DNA from: Manduca sexta
Taxonomy: Eukaryota > Arthropoda > Insecta > Lepidoptera > Sphingidae
Assembly (NCBI RefSeq): GCF_014839805.1
Contig: NW_023595242.1
Coordinates: 248,001-312,000 of the forward strand
Length of the DNA stretch: 64,000 nucleotides
Direction: 5' to 3'
Shown: piece after piece, positions 43,672-56,232 of the stretch
Numbering within the stretch: the first letter of the stretch is position 1
How the letters are laid out: every line of letters starts with the position of its first letter
Made by a program: the position numbers and the translations under genes
Notes under the pieces: model-generated
The model's database searches: none
Told to the model about the DNA's origin: nothing
The model's input: the letters and a program-made list of their open reading frames with translations, nothing else

Positions 43672-43912
43672 TACTGGTGGTAGGATATATTTTATATTCG
43701 CCCGGATAGCGACCACCGTACACAAAGTGTTAAAGCTCGCCATAGTGGACTGCGAAATGTGTCACGTTCCGGCATCAGTCTGTGTTTTCTGGTTCCAACA
43801 GGCCGGCATAATTGTATCAATTGCCGGGGGGTAATCATCTCTCGCCAGTCGACATCCTATTGAAACCCTCTCCGCTTACTGTCTGGTGCAGTGGGGTCAA
43901 TTAGTCTTGCAC
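43672..43912 (+). repeat. Family D repeat, near full length, in the left arm
   Basis: From 'tactggtggtaggatatatt' through 'gcgaccaccgtacacaaagt' to 'ctggtgcagtggggtcaatt'. Mirrored at 55985-56232. Confidence 0.75.
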
Positions 43913-43931
43913 ATATAAGAAATATCCATAT

Positions 43932-44284
43932 ATTGTTCAATGTACTGCATAATACATCACAAGATTTTTATTACAAAAATAAATTATGCTGCCGTTACTG
44001 CACACCTATTTGACAGAAAGAAACAAAATTCCATAGTCATAAAATTATTCTTAAAAAAAATATGTCAAGTCACGTCGATTCATAATTCTTGTTTTGTAGC
44101 GTCCTTTAGTTAATTTAAGCCACTTAATAGTTTTTACTAAGTCTTATAAGTCATTTAATATTCGTTATTTGCACATAATATTTTGTATTCATTGATGAAC
44201 ATTAACTCGTAGCTTTGTCATGTGCATAAACTTCTAATAAGCATTCATACTCTCAAGTCTAAAAATACAAACATCTTCACAAAC
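43932..44284. other. 353 bp present only in the left arm
   Basis: The right arm joins 'gaaatatccatat' directly to 'tttgcatgtataat' (55970-55990, read in reverse), while the left arm has 353 extra bases between these words. No inverted ends or recognised family; either an insertion on the left or a deletion on the right. Confidence 0.85.
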
Positions 44285-44929
44285 TTTTGCATGTATAATA
44301 TCAGTAGGGGTTTTAATATTTATTTTGAAGTTATGTATACGTTTCTTTTAAGTTGCAGAATTGCCGTGGATTTATTGCAAAAAATGCAGACTTGGATACA
44401 ATAACATTACTCTAGCCATCTCTAGAGCATTCTCAGTTCTGCAATAATGTTATTTATTCCCAACTTAAATAAAGTCGACAATAAAACAAAACAAATAACG
44501 CAACGAAAAGGGACACAAATTATATTACATTTCTTTCACAACTCAAATTCTGTTACGTTGTTAAATGTTCCTTGCATTTGGAACAATCTGGAACAATCTA
44601 GTACATGCTGTTTACACAAACTTGGAGTTGCGACATTGTTATATTCTGTTTAACAAGAACAAAAGTTCCTACCTACGAAAACAATCATTGTATAACGGAT
44701 AAGACGGAGTTTTTCATTTAAAATGAGTTTTACGATGCTTGTAACGGGAATGTTAGTTGCAAACATTAATTGCAAAATTGAAGCGAAGATACTTCAAGAA
44801 AAAATACCGTTGAATTCCAAGACAAATCATATTAACCGAAGGCAATAAGCAGGTGCAATATCTTTAATTCTATGATATGTACATTTAAAATACTAAAGTG
44901 GGTAAAATATAACAAACTGTTTGATAATT

Positions 44930-45090
44930 GTTCATGTCTCAGGATGGCGAGCGCTCAATAAATAATAAACAATACTTTGTAATTCAAGGTATTGGATGGT
45001 GTTTCTTACTGTCTATGGGCGGTCGTATCGCTTACCATCAGGAGAACGGCAAACTGGTCTCGTCATTCATAGCAATAAAAACAAAAGTTT
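44930..45090 (-). repeat. Family C repeat with internal deletion, left arm
   Basis: The proximal half is present ('ggatggtgtttcttactgtc', 'cgtatcgcttaccatcagga'). The distal half present in the right-arm copy (about 55142-55323) is missing, with 'catcctgagacatga' joined to 'acaattatcaaac'. Confidence 0.75.
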
Positions 45091-48000
45091 AAGATAGAGT
45101 GTAAATGATAGACGGAACTTCAGATTTAGCTGTATTCCAACCACCAATCTTGCGCAATATCCCTGTACCGTATTATTGTAAAATACATAAATAAAGATGA
45201 TTTCATGACATCAATAGAGCGAAAATTTTCCAAGATAGAAGAATTATAAACGGCAAATTTTTTTATAGAGAGTTTTATTGAACAATACTATTACTTTTGT
45301 TTTAATTTCGATGATTATATTTTTGACAAGTCTTATCGGTTTTATTGAAACTGTTACTTTTATTTTGTAAACACGAAGTAACTTCCTGTGAAAGGACTTG
45401 CATCCTCCATAATTACTGATGGACCCCTGCAGTCACAAACAGCGGCAGCAATATCAATAGTTAGTATCCCTGTAATTTCTAATGAAACGCAACTATACTC
45501 CTAAATTAACCAATAGTGAATTAATTGACACGCGATCACACGAAATTATGTCTAAATACAAGAATCGCATCAACTTCCTCACGCTTCAGAGCTCATTCAC
45601 GTGACGAAGGCACTCAAAAACGAAAACGGATAGGTGCGATAGTCGAAAACAATGTTTCCAAACTTTTAAAACAAAAATGCGATCTTTAAGTATGTTATTA
45701 ATAAAACTTTTTAATAACGCGTCAGGACACGGCATTCAAACACACACATATGAAAAAATGTCGTAGTTTTATTCAATGGCTGCCTCATGAATTTAATAGC
45801 TCTTTAACTTTAATATTGTCGCTCGCGTCTAAAATCGGAGCACGAGTATTAATTTTGTTGGTGGAGAATACGGGATATTTTAGTGTTTGAATATAACTAT
45901 ATATGATAAAAGTCAGCCTTAGTGACCCATTTCCACAAGTTGTATTCCAAGAGCATCTAGCATCTTGTATATGCAATAAAGCAGGCGTCTAGAAATAACG
46001 TTATATCCTCTCTACCTTTAATAGACTTAAGTCCAATCATACTCATGAATTATTCACAACAATTACGTATAGAAAAACAGGTGATGAAGCTAATCCATAG
46101 CTGATTCAAGGCCCCTATCAGTACGAACGATTCACAGTGAGGCGAGTGCACAGCGAACACGCTGCGGGCGTGCAACGCCTTTTAGACAGTTTATAACGAA
46201 ATTAATTCGCATATGGAAACATTGCTGTTAGCTTTGTTACTTCGAAGACGCAGAAAACGCGAAAGCAATTAATACAGCGACGAATTGGGTAGAACCCATT
46301 TTATTTGACTGAAAAAAGCGATGACTATATAGCACACAATTCATCCGCATAATAGTTCTACATACTCTCAATTAGAATTATAGGATTTAGGGAAACAATA
46401 GAAGTTTATAATATCACAATCTCAACTGTCAGGCCATAGTTAACAGCTAGTCAGGTCATAGCCAAGTCACTAATCACTATGGCTAATAAATAAAATTTCA
46501 AAGAACTTTTAACTCGTAATAATATTATTTAATTGTTATCCCAAAATCCTTGATAAAGGAAAGCTAGTTTGGAAACGATCGAGTTCATTAACTAATTTAG
46601 ACTCAAACTCCAAGTCTGAATCTCCAACAAGTAAGTGTAACTGATACCTAAATTAGATAGCCAGGTAGTTGCCTTACTTCCAAAAGTGATGAGTTAATCA
46701 ACTTGGTCTTCCTGAACGCTCCAGGCGAGTTTCTGGCTACATAATTTGAAGACAAAACTAGATCGTTATAGTTCGCGTCCGGAACACTGATAGACGATCC
46801 TTATCATGTAGATTTTGAGGAAATTGTGGGGAAATACAATAGTAATTTCTTATGGCTTCTTTGATTTGTTTTACTATGTTTATTTATCAGATTTGATTTG
46901 GTTTTTATGCCTATATATCTGTTTCTGGAAGCATGAAGTGTTTTAGAATTTAACTCGTAATTTTGTGAAGTATTCCAATAAGGATATTTATGCTTTTCTT
47001 TAAATGTTTTTAGCGTTAAGAAAGTAGGCTTGTGGCCTTCTATTCTCGAAACATCCCCAATATTAGAACAAAAACTGACACCTTAGAAAAACAACACAAA
47101 ACAATAATCGTATACCGTTGATTAATTTAAATTCCGAATAACAAACAGTTACCAAGTACAAAATAGAATATTTGTAAAACTGACTAAGTTATTAAGTGTT
47201 GGAAAGTTTCCGCTAAATTTGGCACGTCTCCAACAAACTCCTAACTACTGGTAGACAAAAACCTAAAGCTTTTTGTTGATATTTCGCTAACAAGTAGCGG
47301 TTCTTTAATCTTAATTAAAACACTTTTTGTCAGATGGTAAACTGAATTCATTTTGATTAATTGGCTTATCGGAATTCGCTAATGCGTGGATGGAATTATC
47401 TAGAAAATTTAGTAACAAAGGACTTAACGAACTACGTACCGAACATTAATCACTATTAGGTTTTGGGTTTTGTGTATATATTTGTACTCATAGTATATTT
47501 TATTACTTCTAATTTGCAAAATATATCATACATTTCTTTAGTACTTCTATTCAAACATCGGATACATAATTAGACAGGCATAATTATGGCGTCTGTTGAA
47601 TGATCCTCATATCTCGGCTGTTCAACCGCACTCGTTTCCATGACTTGTGGCCCTCTACACAAATTACATAACGAATAACTCCTAGCAAAATAAAATTATT
47701 CTGCAATGAGTGATCATCCGGGAAACGTCGCAAGTTGTCGCCGCGAGGAAAATGTATTACAACTGAAACAAAGATAAAAGAAAAACTGGACAAAAGTTTG
47801 TGTCGTACACATTTACTGTTGGAATTAGTTATAAGTACCAAGTGGAAGTATGCAATATTATTTATCAGTTATAGTAGATTATATTTCATAATATACCAAT
47901 TACCAATATTTAATTATTTACTTCCATCGGTGGTAAATACTGTGCCCTAAGGATGATAATTTGTTTTAAAAGGAATAATATAGCTTGTCTAGTTGATTAA

Positions 48001-48113
48001 TGCTTGAACAATGGAAATCCATCCCAACATACACCGATTAACCTCGGAATTCGACTACTCAGAACAATCCATTAACGCGGAAATGCATACTACCCAGCTG
48101 TATTCCTTTATGG
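45091..48113. other. Left-arm sequence without a supportable gene
   Basis: Small frames at 45785-45976, 47584-47841 and 47735-47950 recur in the right arm because of the duplication. A frame read at 45389-45600 (+) is interrupted by an in-frame stop here but open for 71 residues in the right arm (54462-54677, -). None is recognised. Confidence 0.5.
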
Positions 48114-48613
48114 NNNNNNNNNNNNNNNNNNNNNNNNNNNNNNNNNNNNNNNNNNNNNNNNNNNNNNNNNNNNNNNNNNNNNNNNNNNNNNNNNNNNNNN
48201 NNNNNNNNNNNNNNNNNNNNNNNNNNNNNNNNNNNNNNNNNNNNNNNNNNNNNNNNNNNNNNNNNNNNNNNNNNNNNNNNNNNNNNNNNNNNNNNNNNNN
48301 NNNNNNNNNNNNNNNNNNNNNNNNNNNNNNNNNNNNNNNNNNNNNNNNNNNNNNNNNNNNNNNNNNNNNNNNNNNNNNNNNNNNNNNNNNNNNNNNNNNN
48401 NNNNNNNNNNNNNNNNNNNNNNNNNNNNNNNNNNNNNNNNNNNNNNNNNNNNNNNNNNNNNNNNNNNNNNNNNNNNNNNNNNNNNNNNNNNNNNNNNNNN
48501 NNNNNNNNNNNNNNNNNNNNNNNNNNNNNNNNNNNNNNNNNNNNNNNNNNNNNNNNNNNNNNNNNNNNNNNNNNNNNNNNNNNNNNNNNNNNNNNNNNNN
48601 NNNNNNNNNNNNN
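48114..48613. other. Assembly gap of exactly 500 N
   Basis: The round length indicates a scaffolding placeholder rather than a measured gap. It lies exactly where homology of the left arm stops being visible. Confidence 0.98.
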
Positions 48614-48854
48614 CCATATCCTAAGTAGGTACTTTATAGTAATGTTTACTTTACAGTCATCATCCCCAGACATTATATCTTACGTTTAATAATGCCTAGT
48701 TATTACACAGGTTACAATTTCCATCAAACCGTTAAGTGCTTATAAATGCTACGTATCAACAGGAAAAGCAGTAAAGAAAAATGAAGAAACCTTTATACCT
48801 GAAAATTATCAAAAGAGAATTTTTAAAGTATGTGAAATCTGCCAAACCGCACTA

Positions 48855-48940
48855 AGACAACGGAAGGGACTACGGCCTAAACTCTCAGTAGGAGGGAATG
48901 TCCATGCTCCGCATTGGACAGTATAAAATACAGAGAAAGA
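48855..48940 (+). repeat. Partial family B SINE
   Basis: 'taaactctcagtaggaggga' and 'gctccgcattggacagtata' correspond to the 3' part of the SINE at 10982-11308. Confidence 0.5.
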
Positions 48941-49423
48941 TGCCAATGGAGCAGAATTGACATTGCGATAATGTCTACCGCACCGAACTTCCTCATATCA
49001 AAAATATACTGCCTAAATTATAAACGAAATATAATATCAATCAATTCCAATATATGAGATCCAAACGCTTAGCATATCATCGAACGTTGCCCAAATATTT
49101 AAGCATAACTTTGACATCGTAACACAATTATAAAATTCCGATGCCGACCCGAACACAGAAGTATTTGGCAGTTAATTGACACGACGTGTGCCCGCCATCG
49201 ATCAATGTCGACCGCCTGTGACCGATATTCACTTAGGCATATCTTATCCTTCCTTTTTTGAAGGTTCTAGCAATCTTAATTGAAATCGGTTTACGGTTTA
49301 TAGAGAAAAATACATCTTTCGGTGATTCATAAGTTTAAGGTTCTTGACCGTTGATAGTAAAGCGAGGTTTTTTGGTACTTCCTTGATAGAAATGAGTAAT
49401 CAAAATATTAAGTCCACTGCCAC

Positions 49424-49511
49424 ATTAAGTCCACTGCTGAACATAGGCCTCCCATAAAGATTTCCAGACGGTCCTGTCGAAAGCTTGTGCATTCAGGGTG
49501 TTCCTGCGACC
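49424..49511 (-). repeat. Family E fragment, inverted
   Basis: 'taagtccactgctgaacata', 'ggcctcccataaagatttcc', 'cagggtgttcctgcgacc'. Confidence 0.6.
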
Positions 49512-51615
49512 TATTATTTATATAATAAGATAATTTAAAACAGACGAAATAATAATCGTATTAATTATTGGTGAAAATGGCAAGAACTTTAATGTTATTC
49601 AAACTTTTACGAGTTGTTAAAACGGAGAATGAAAACGCTATCTGACAACGGTATCAGAAGACGCCAATCAGTTTACTTCAGTGAGTTCAATACAGTCTAT
49701 GCTACTAATAGGAGAGTACTGTCCTGTAATCAATACTCCGTGATTTGACGAACTACCAATTTCGTTTGAATTCTCTTCATTAAAGAGAGCAGCAAATAAA
49801 TAAACATCTCAATAAATCAACAATCAATAATCATAAAAGTAAGTCAATTAATATAACACGATACACATTTAAAAAGTTTACGATATAAATGAAACCAAAA
49901 TTCAATGAAAACAGAAACGGCGTAACCTAATTCCACACATTTGGGAGAAATTAATTTTATTACAATAAAGTAAAAAGGGTCCGATAAACATGTATTTAAA
50001 TTAATTCAATTAGGACCAACTTTATGTGGATTTTCTATCGGGTTACTGTCAAATTGGATTGTATAGTGGAATTCTAATTGTGACCATTGGAAGGTGACCC
50101 ATTCAATACAGCAAAGCTCTAGGCTTAATAGTCTAAACATTAGCAGAGAAATTACAAGGGACTAACCCCGCTAACCCATTAGCACTCGGAGGCCCCGGAG
50201 CTAAAATGTTGCTTCTGAAACTATTCAAATATAAAGCATTTTATGTATCATGTTTTCCAAAGAAATAAAAGAATCATGTTCATTATTTGGCAATTTTTTG
50301 TACGATTATTGTAATGACATCGTCTTTTCTATACATAAATACCTAAACATTTTTAAAACTTGTATTCCTCTTTAAAGTTATACCCTTATTCAGCCAAAAA
50401 TTTTATTAACCAAATCTTTATGTATCAGAGAAATGCGAGTTCAAAGTATCCAACCACGATGGCATTGGCGATACTCCAGTTGCTACATTTTAGGGACTGG
50501 GTACGAAATGCCGTCGTCAGTTGCCGGCCGGTCTTAATGATCTGTCCACAGAGGATGGATGCCTACATCTCTGTCGAATTTGCGATGGTGTTCATGTACA
50601 CAATATATTTCTTTCAATAAGATGGATGCGGGCGTTAGAACCTTTCGATTTTTTCTTCAGTTTGTGCCTTTGCTTTCATGTTGTAAATTGGGCAGGTACG
50701 AGATTTGGGCGATAAGCAAGGTAAGTTATTTTGGAAATCTAGGTTTGTGTATTTATTTATCAACGTGTTCTGCTTTATAAAATACCGGGGTTATTAATTG
50801 AATTCGATTGTATAGATGACTGAGAATAGTAAGAAATTTCAAATGATTTCGCAAGATGGCCGGCTTAAATAAAACTGTCGATTCAGTCATATTTTTTCAT
50901 AAGCGGTCGAATCAAGGATGCTAGCCCAAATGCCAGTTCACTACATTTGATTATCATATTTTTTTGTTTCTCCCCCTTTATTTTTCCCTTGTGATTTTGG
51001 GAAAGTCTATTTACATATTGGATTCCGATATACTACTCATATTTATTACCTTTACGAATGTTATTGCGATGCATAATTTCAGTTCCCTTTGTCTATTTTA
51101 TGTGTACTCCAATAACATCTACGAGGAATTATTGCTTGAATACATTTGCCATGAATTTAATATTAGGTTATGTTACGGATTTTTTGTTCTTTTATCTGAA
51201 TAAGTTGTTGTACATTCAATTCTTCTGTTATTTACTGCTTTTCTGTTAGTAATTGTTGTATATGTAAATTTGTAAGTTCATTACGTTGTGAAATATTCTA
51301 GGGTTTGTTAATCAGATTTGAAGCAGACTTCAAACAATTGATTAATCTGATTCTAATAGGAAGTACTTGTTGGTGCGTATATACGGTATTCCACTAACAA
51401 TAGATAGACATGGTGAGGTCACTAATCTCCGCAGTACCACAATAGACAGCATTCGATTGTTACATTCTATTGAATACCATCACCTGACTTGTGTAACTCT
51501 TATATTCTACTTCTTACGTCCACTAAAGTGTAACAATCACGGAAGTTCTGCACATTTGATGTAACTTCAACACCATTTCCACACTCCACACTTTACAAAA
51601 TTGAATCATATTTCT

Positions 51616-52047
51616 TTAACATAAGCTAAGAAATCTCTGTACGACAGTTTCTACCTCATATATCAAAGTGCGATTCGACAACGTTGAGCGATGTCCTAAT
51701 ATCCGCCGTGGAATCGTACCGGCTGAGTTATGCTCGCGCCCCACGTTCCATATACCGATGCACGGATGCAAGATGCCACGATGCGAGATCGTGGAAAGAA
51801 TTTGAGAAACGTCCATAGAGTCGAATCGATTTGGCGGAGATTCTGTAAGGTTCAAAATATTATGTGATATTTGTGAAATGCATCGTGTGATTCGGGATAG
51901 TGGCGCGGAAGAGATTGCAACGCTTTGATTGTAAGTTACTAGCGCCATAAAGGAATACAGCTGGGTAGTATGCATTTCCGCGTTAATGGATTGTTCTGAG
52001 TAGTCGAATTCCGAGGTTAATCGGTGTATGTTGGGATGGATTTCCAT
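51616..52047 (-). CDS. Unrecognised 143-residue ORF, cut by the gap in the other arm
   Basis: The longest unassigned frame in the window apart from the transposase. It opens MEIHPNIHRLTSEFDYSEQS and ends VVQRFLSLC. I see no signal peptide, membrane segment or domain I can name; an 'ISSAPLSRITRCISQISHNI' stretch faintly recalls helix-turn-helix segments of transposase-derived proteins, but too weakly to assign. The left arm has the same first 34 codons at 48011-48113 and then runs into N. It may be a chance frame, a relict transposon or one exon of a gene; no splice pattern supports the last. Confidence 0.25.
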   Translation of the reverse strand: MEIHPNIHRLTSEFDYSEQSINAEMHTTQLYSFMALVTYNQSVAISSAPLSRITRCISQISHNILNLTESPPNRFDSMDVSQILSTISHRGILHPCIGIWNVGREHNSAGTIPRRILGHRSTLSNRTLIYEVETVVQRFLSLC

Positions 52048-54461
52048 TGTTCAAGCATTAATCAACTAGACAAGCTATATTATTCCTTTTAAAACAAATT
52101 ATCATCCTTGTAGGGCACAGTATTTACCACCGATGGAAGTAAATAATTAAATATTGGTAATTGGTATATTATGAAATATAATCTACTATAACTGATAAAT
52201 AATATTGCATACTTCCACTTGGTACTTATAACTAATTCCAACAGTAAATGTGTACGACACAAACTTTTGTCCAGTTTTTCTTTTATCTTTGTTTCAGTTG
52301 TAATACATTTTCCTCGCGGCGACAACTTGCGACGTTTCCCGGATGATCACTCATTGCAGAATAATTTTATTTTGCTAGGAGTTATTCGTTATGTAATTTG
52401 TGTAGAGGGCCACAATTCATGGAAACGAGTGCGGTTGAACAGCCAACGAGATATGAGGATCATTCAACAGACGCCATAATTATGCCTGTCTAATTATGTA
52501 TCCGATGTTTGAATAGGAGTACTAAAGAAATGTATGATATATTTTGCAAATTAGAAGTAATAAAATATACTATGAGTAAAAATATATATACATGAACCCA
52601 AAAACCTCTAGTGATTAATGTTCGGTACGTAGTTCGTTAAGTCCTTTGTTACTAAATTTTCTAGATAATTCCATCCACGCATTAGCGAATTCCGATAAGC
52701 CAATTAATCAAAATGAATTCAGTTTACCATCTGACAAAAAGTGTTTTAATTAAGATTAAAGAACCGCTACTTGTTAGCGAAATATCAACAAAAAGCTTTA
52801 GGTTTTTGTCTACCAGTAGTTAGGAGTTTGTTGGAGACGTGCCAAATTTAGCGGAAACTTTCCAACACTTTATAACTTAGTCACTTTTACAAATATTCTA
52901 TTTTGTACTTGGTAACTGTTTGTTATTCGGAATTTAAATTAATCAACGGTATACGATTATTGTTTTGTGTTGTTTTTCTATGGTGTCAGTTTTGTTCTAA
53001 TATTGGGGATGTTTCGAGAATAGAAGGCCACAAGCCTACTTTCTTAACGCTAAAAACATTTAAAGAAAAGCATAAATATCCTTATTGGAATACTTCACAA
53101 AATTACGAGTTAAATTCTAAAACACTTCATGCTTCCAGAAACAGATATATAGGCATAAAAACCAAATCAAATCTGATAAATAAACATAGTAAAACAAATC
53201 AAAGAAGCCATAAGAAATTACTATTGTATTTCCCCACAATTTCCTCAAAATCTACATGATAAGGATCGTCTATCAGTGTTCCGGACGCGAACTATAACGA
53301 TCTAGTTTTGTCTTCAAATTATGTAGCCAGAAACTCGCCTGGAGCGTTCAGGAAGACCAAGTTGATTAACTCATCACTTTTGGAAGTAAGGCAACTACCT
53401 GGCTATCTAATTTAGGTATCAGTTACACTTACTTGTTGGAGATCCAGACTTGGAGTTTGAGTCTAAATTAGTTAATGAACTCGATCGTTTCCAAACTAGC
53501 TTTCCTTTATCAAGGATTTTGGGATAACAATTAAATAATATTATTACGAGTTAAAAGTTCTTTGAAATTTTATTTATTAGCCATAGTGATTAGTGACTTG
53601 GCTATGACCTGACTAGCTGTTAACTATGGCCTGACAGTTGAGATTGTGATATTATAAACTTCTATTGTTTCCCTAAATCCTATAATTCTAATTGAGAGTA
53701 TGTAGAACTATTATGCGGATGAATTGTGTGCTATATAGTCATCGCTTTTTTCAGTCAAATAAAATGGGTTCTACCAAATTCGTCGCTGTATTAATTGCTT
53801 TCGCGTTTTCTGCGTCTTCGAAGTAACAAAGCTAACAGCAATGTTTCCATATGCGAATTAATTTCGTTATAAACTGTCTAAAAGGCGTTGCACGCCCGCA
53901 GCGTGTTCGCTGTGCACTCGCCTCACTGTGAATCGTTCGTACTGATAGGGGCCTTGAATCAGCTATGGATTGGCTTCATCACCTATTTTTCTATACGTAA
54001 TTGTTGTGAATAATTCATGAGTATGATTGGACTTAAGTCTATTAAAGGTAGAGAGGATATAACGTTATTTCTAGACGCCTGCTTTATTGCATATACAAGA
54101 TGCTAGATGCTCTTGGAATACAACTTGTGGAAATGGGTCACTAAGGCTGACTTTTATCATATATAGTTATATTCAAACACTAAAATATCCCGTATTCTCC
54201 ACCAACAAAATTAATACTCGTGCTCCGATTTTAGACGCGAGCGACAATATTAAAGTTAAAGAGCTATTAAATTCATGAGGCAGCCATTGAATAAAACTAC
54301 GACATGTTTTTCATATGTGTGTGTTTGAATGCCGTGTCCTGACGCGTTATTAAAAAAGTTTTATTAATAACATACTTAAAGATCGCATTTTTGTTTTAAA
54401 AAGTTTGAAAACATTGTTTTCGACTATCGCACCTATCTGTTTTCGTTTTTGAGTGCCTTCG

Positions 54462-54677
54462 TCACGTGAATGAGCTCTGAAGCGTGAGGAAGTTGATGCG
54501 ATTCTTGTATTTAGACATAATTTCGTGTGATCGCGTGTCAATTAATTCACTATTGGTTAATTTAAGTATAAGTTGGGTTTCATTAGAAATTACAGGGATA
54601 CTAACTATTGATATTGCTGCCGCTGTTTGTGACATGCGGGGTCCTTCAGTAATTATGGAGGATGCAAGTCCTTTCAC
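54462..54677 (-). pseudogene. Unrecognised ORF open in the right arm, broken in the left
   Basis: 71 codons; GPRMSQTAAAISIVSIPV is typical of its composition. The left-arm counterpart (+ strand, about 45389-45600) has an in-frame TAA after small differences, so this is a chance frame or a decaying coding remnant rather than an active gene. No family recognised. Confidence 0.25.
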
Positions 54678-54984
54678 AGGAAGTTACTTCGTGTTTACAA
54701 AATAAAAGTAACAGTTTCAATAAAACCGATAAGAATTGTCAAAATATAATCATCGAAATTAAAACAAAAGTAACAGTAATTTTTAATGAAACTGTCTATA
54801 AAAAAATTGGCCATTCATAATTTCTTCAATCTTTGTAAATATTTACTCTATTGATGTCATGAAATCATCTTTATTTATGTCTTTTACAATAATACGGCAC
54901 AGGGGATATTGCGCAAGATTGGTGGTTGGAATACAGCTAAATCTGAAGTTCCGTCTATCATTTACACTCTATCTTAAACTTTTG

Positions 54985-55300
54985 TTTTTATTGCTATGAA
55001 TGACGAGACCAGTTTGCCGTTCTCCTGATGGTAAGCGATACGACCGCCCATAGACAGTAGAAACTAGGGACACCATCCAATACCTTGAATTACAAAGTAT
55101 TGTTTATTATTTCCATTGCGCTCGCCATCCTGACACATGAGAGGTTAAGTCTTATTATGTCCAGTAATTACACTAGCTACAATGTCCTTCAAACCGGAAC
55201 ACAACACTGACTACACACTGCTGCTTGGCGGCAGAAATAGACATTGCAGTGGTACCTACCCAAGCGGATTCTCACATGTGAGAGACCTACCATTAGTAAA
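54985..55300 (+). repeat. Family C repeat, near full length, right arm
   Basis: Full order of blocks: 'gttctcctgatggtaagcga', 'acaccatccaataccttg', 'gcgctcgccatcctgacaca', 'atgtccagtaattacactag', 'caaaccggaacacaacac', 'ggtacctacccaagcggatt', 'ctcacatgtgagagaccta'. This is the complete form missing its second half in the left arm. Confidence 0.8.
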
Positions 55301-55984
55301 CTTCAAATGCTTCAGCGAAATATCATAATTATCAAACAGTTTGTTATAATTTATTCCATCTTTAGTCATTTTAAATGTACATATCATAGAATTAAAGATA
55401 TTGCAGTTAAGCTTACGTTTCGGTTAATATGATTTGTCTTGGAATTCAACGGTATTTTTTCTTGAAGTATCTTCGCTTCAATTTTGCAATTAATGTTTGC
55501 AACTAACATTCCCGTTACAAGCATCGTAAAACTCATTTTAAATGAAAAACTCCGTCTTATCCGTTATACAATGATTGTTTTCGTAGGTAGGAACTTTTGT
55601 TCTTGTTAAACAGAATATAACAATGTCGCAACTCCAAGTTTGTGTAAACAGCATGTACTAGATTGTTCCAGATTGTTCCAAATGCAAGGAACATTTAACA
55701 ACGTAACAGAATTTGAGTTGTGAAAGAAATGTAATATAATTTGTGTCCCTTTTCGTTGCGTTATTTGTTTTGTTTTATTGTCGACTTTATTTAAGTTGGG
55801 AATAAATAACATTATTGCAGAACTGAGAATGCTCTCGAGATGGCCAGAGTAATGTTATTGTATCCAAGTCTGCATTTTTTGCAATAAATCCACGGCAATT
55901 CTGCAACTTAAAAGAAACGTATACATAACTTCAAAATAAATATTAAAACCCCTACTGATATTATACATGCAAAATATGGATATT

Positions 55985-56232
55985 TCTTATATGTGCAAGA
56001 CTAATTGACCCCACTGCACCAGACAGTAAGCGGAGAGGGTTTCAATAGGATGTCGACTGGCGAGAGATGATTACCCCCCGGCAATCGATACAATTATGCC
56101 GGCCTGTTGGAACCAGAAAAACACAGACTGATGCCGGAACGTGACACATTTCGCAGTCCACTATGGCGAGCTTTAACACTTTGTGTACGGTGGTCGCTAT
56201 CCGGGCGAATATAAAATATATCCTACCACCAG
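55985..56232 (-). repeat. Family D repeat, right arm
   Basis: Mirror of 43672-43912, with nearly identical sequence. Confidence 0.75.

Larger units (their letters stand above)
37216..48113 (+). repeat. Left arm of a large inverted repeat (10.9 kb or more)
   Basis: Reads as the near-identical reverse complement of 51945-64000. Position 37216 pairs with 64000 and 48113 with 51945. Homology continues to the last base before the N run, and the left limit is set only by the window end on the other side. Matching frames in mirrored positions include 39425-39610 with 61607-61792, 40938-41132 with 58778-58972, 44447-44653 with 55606-55812 and 45785-45976 with 54087-54278. No supportable gene lies in the arm. 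Confidence 0.95.
48614..51944. other. Unmatched spacer between gap and right arm
   Basis: About 3.3 kb with no mirrored partner in the window. It includes a partial family B SINE (48855-48940), a family E fragment (49424-49511, inverted) and a nested hairpin near 51304-51355 (aatcagatt / aatctgatt around tgaag / cttca). Frames at 50360-50780 and 50964-51249 overlap each other in several phases and are unrecognised. If the contig-overlap explanation is right, this is simply the DNA beyond 48113. Confidence 0.55.

Noticed and set aside
44447..44653. Frames identical in both arms (44447/55606, 45785/54087, 39425/61607, 40938/58778) as conserved small genes
   Set aside because: Identity between arms comes from the duplication or allelic overlap of the whole region, including non-coding DNA, so it is not evidence of selection.
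48011..48673. Frames of 169-205 residues crossing the N run
   Set aside because: They consist almost entirely of unknown residues produced by N and carry no information.
51616..52047. Assignment of the 143-residue frame to a Harbinger-type transposase relative
   Set aside because: Only one short helix-like stretch looked suggestive; no catalytic motif or family pattern could be pointed to.
52903..53259. 118-residue frame in the right arm
   Set aside because: The left-arm counterpart (about 46820-47170) has no comparable frame despite near identity, so it is not maintained as coding.
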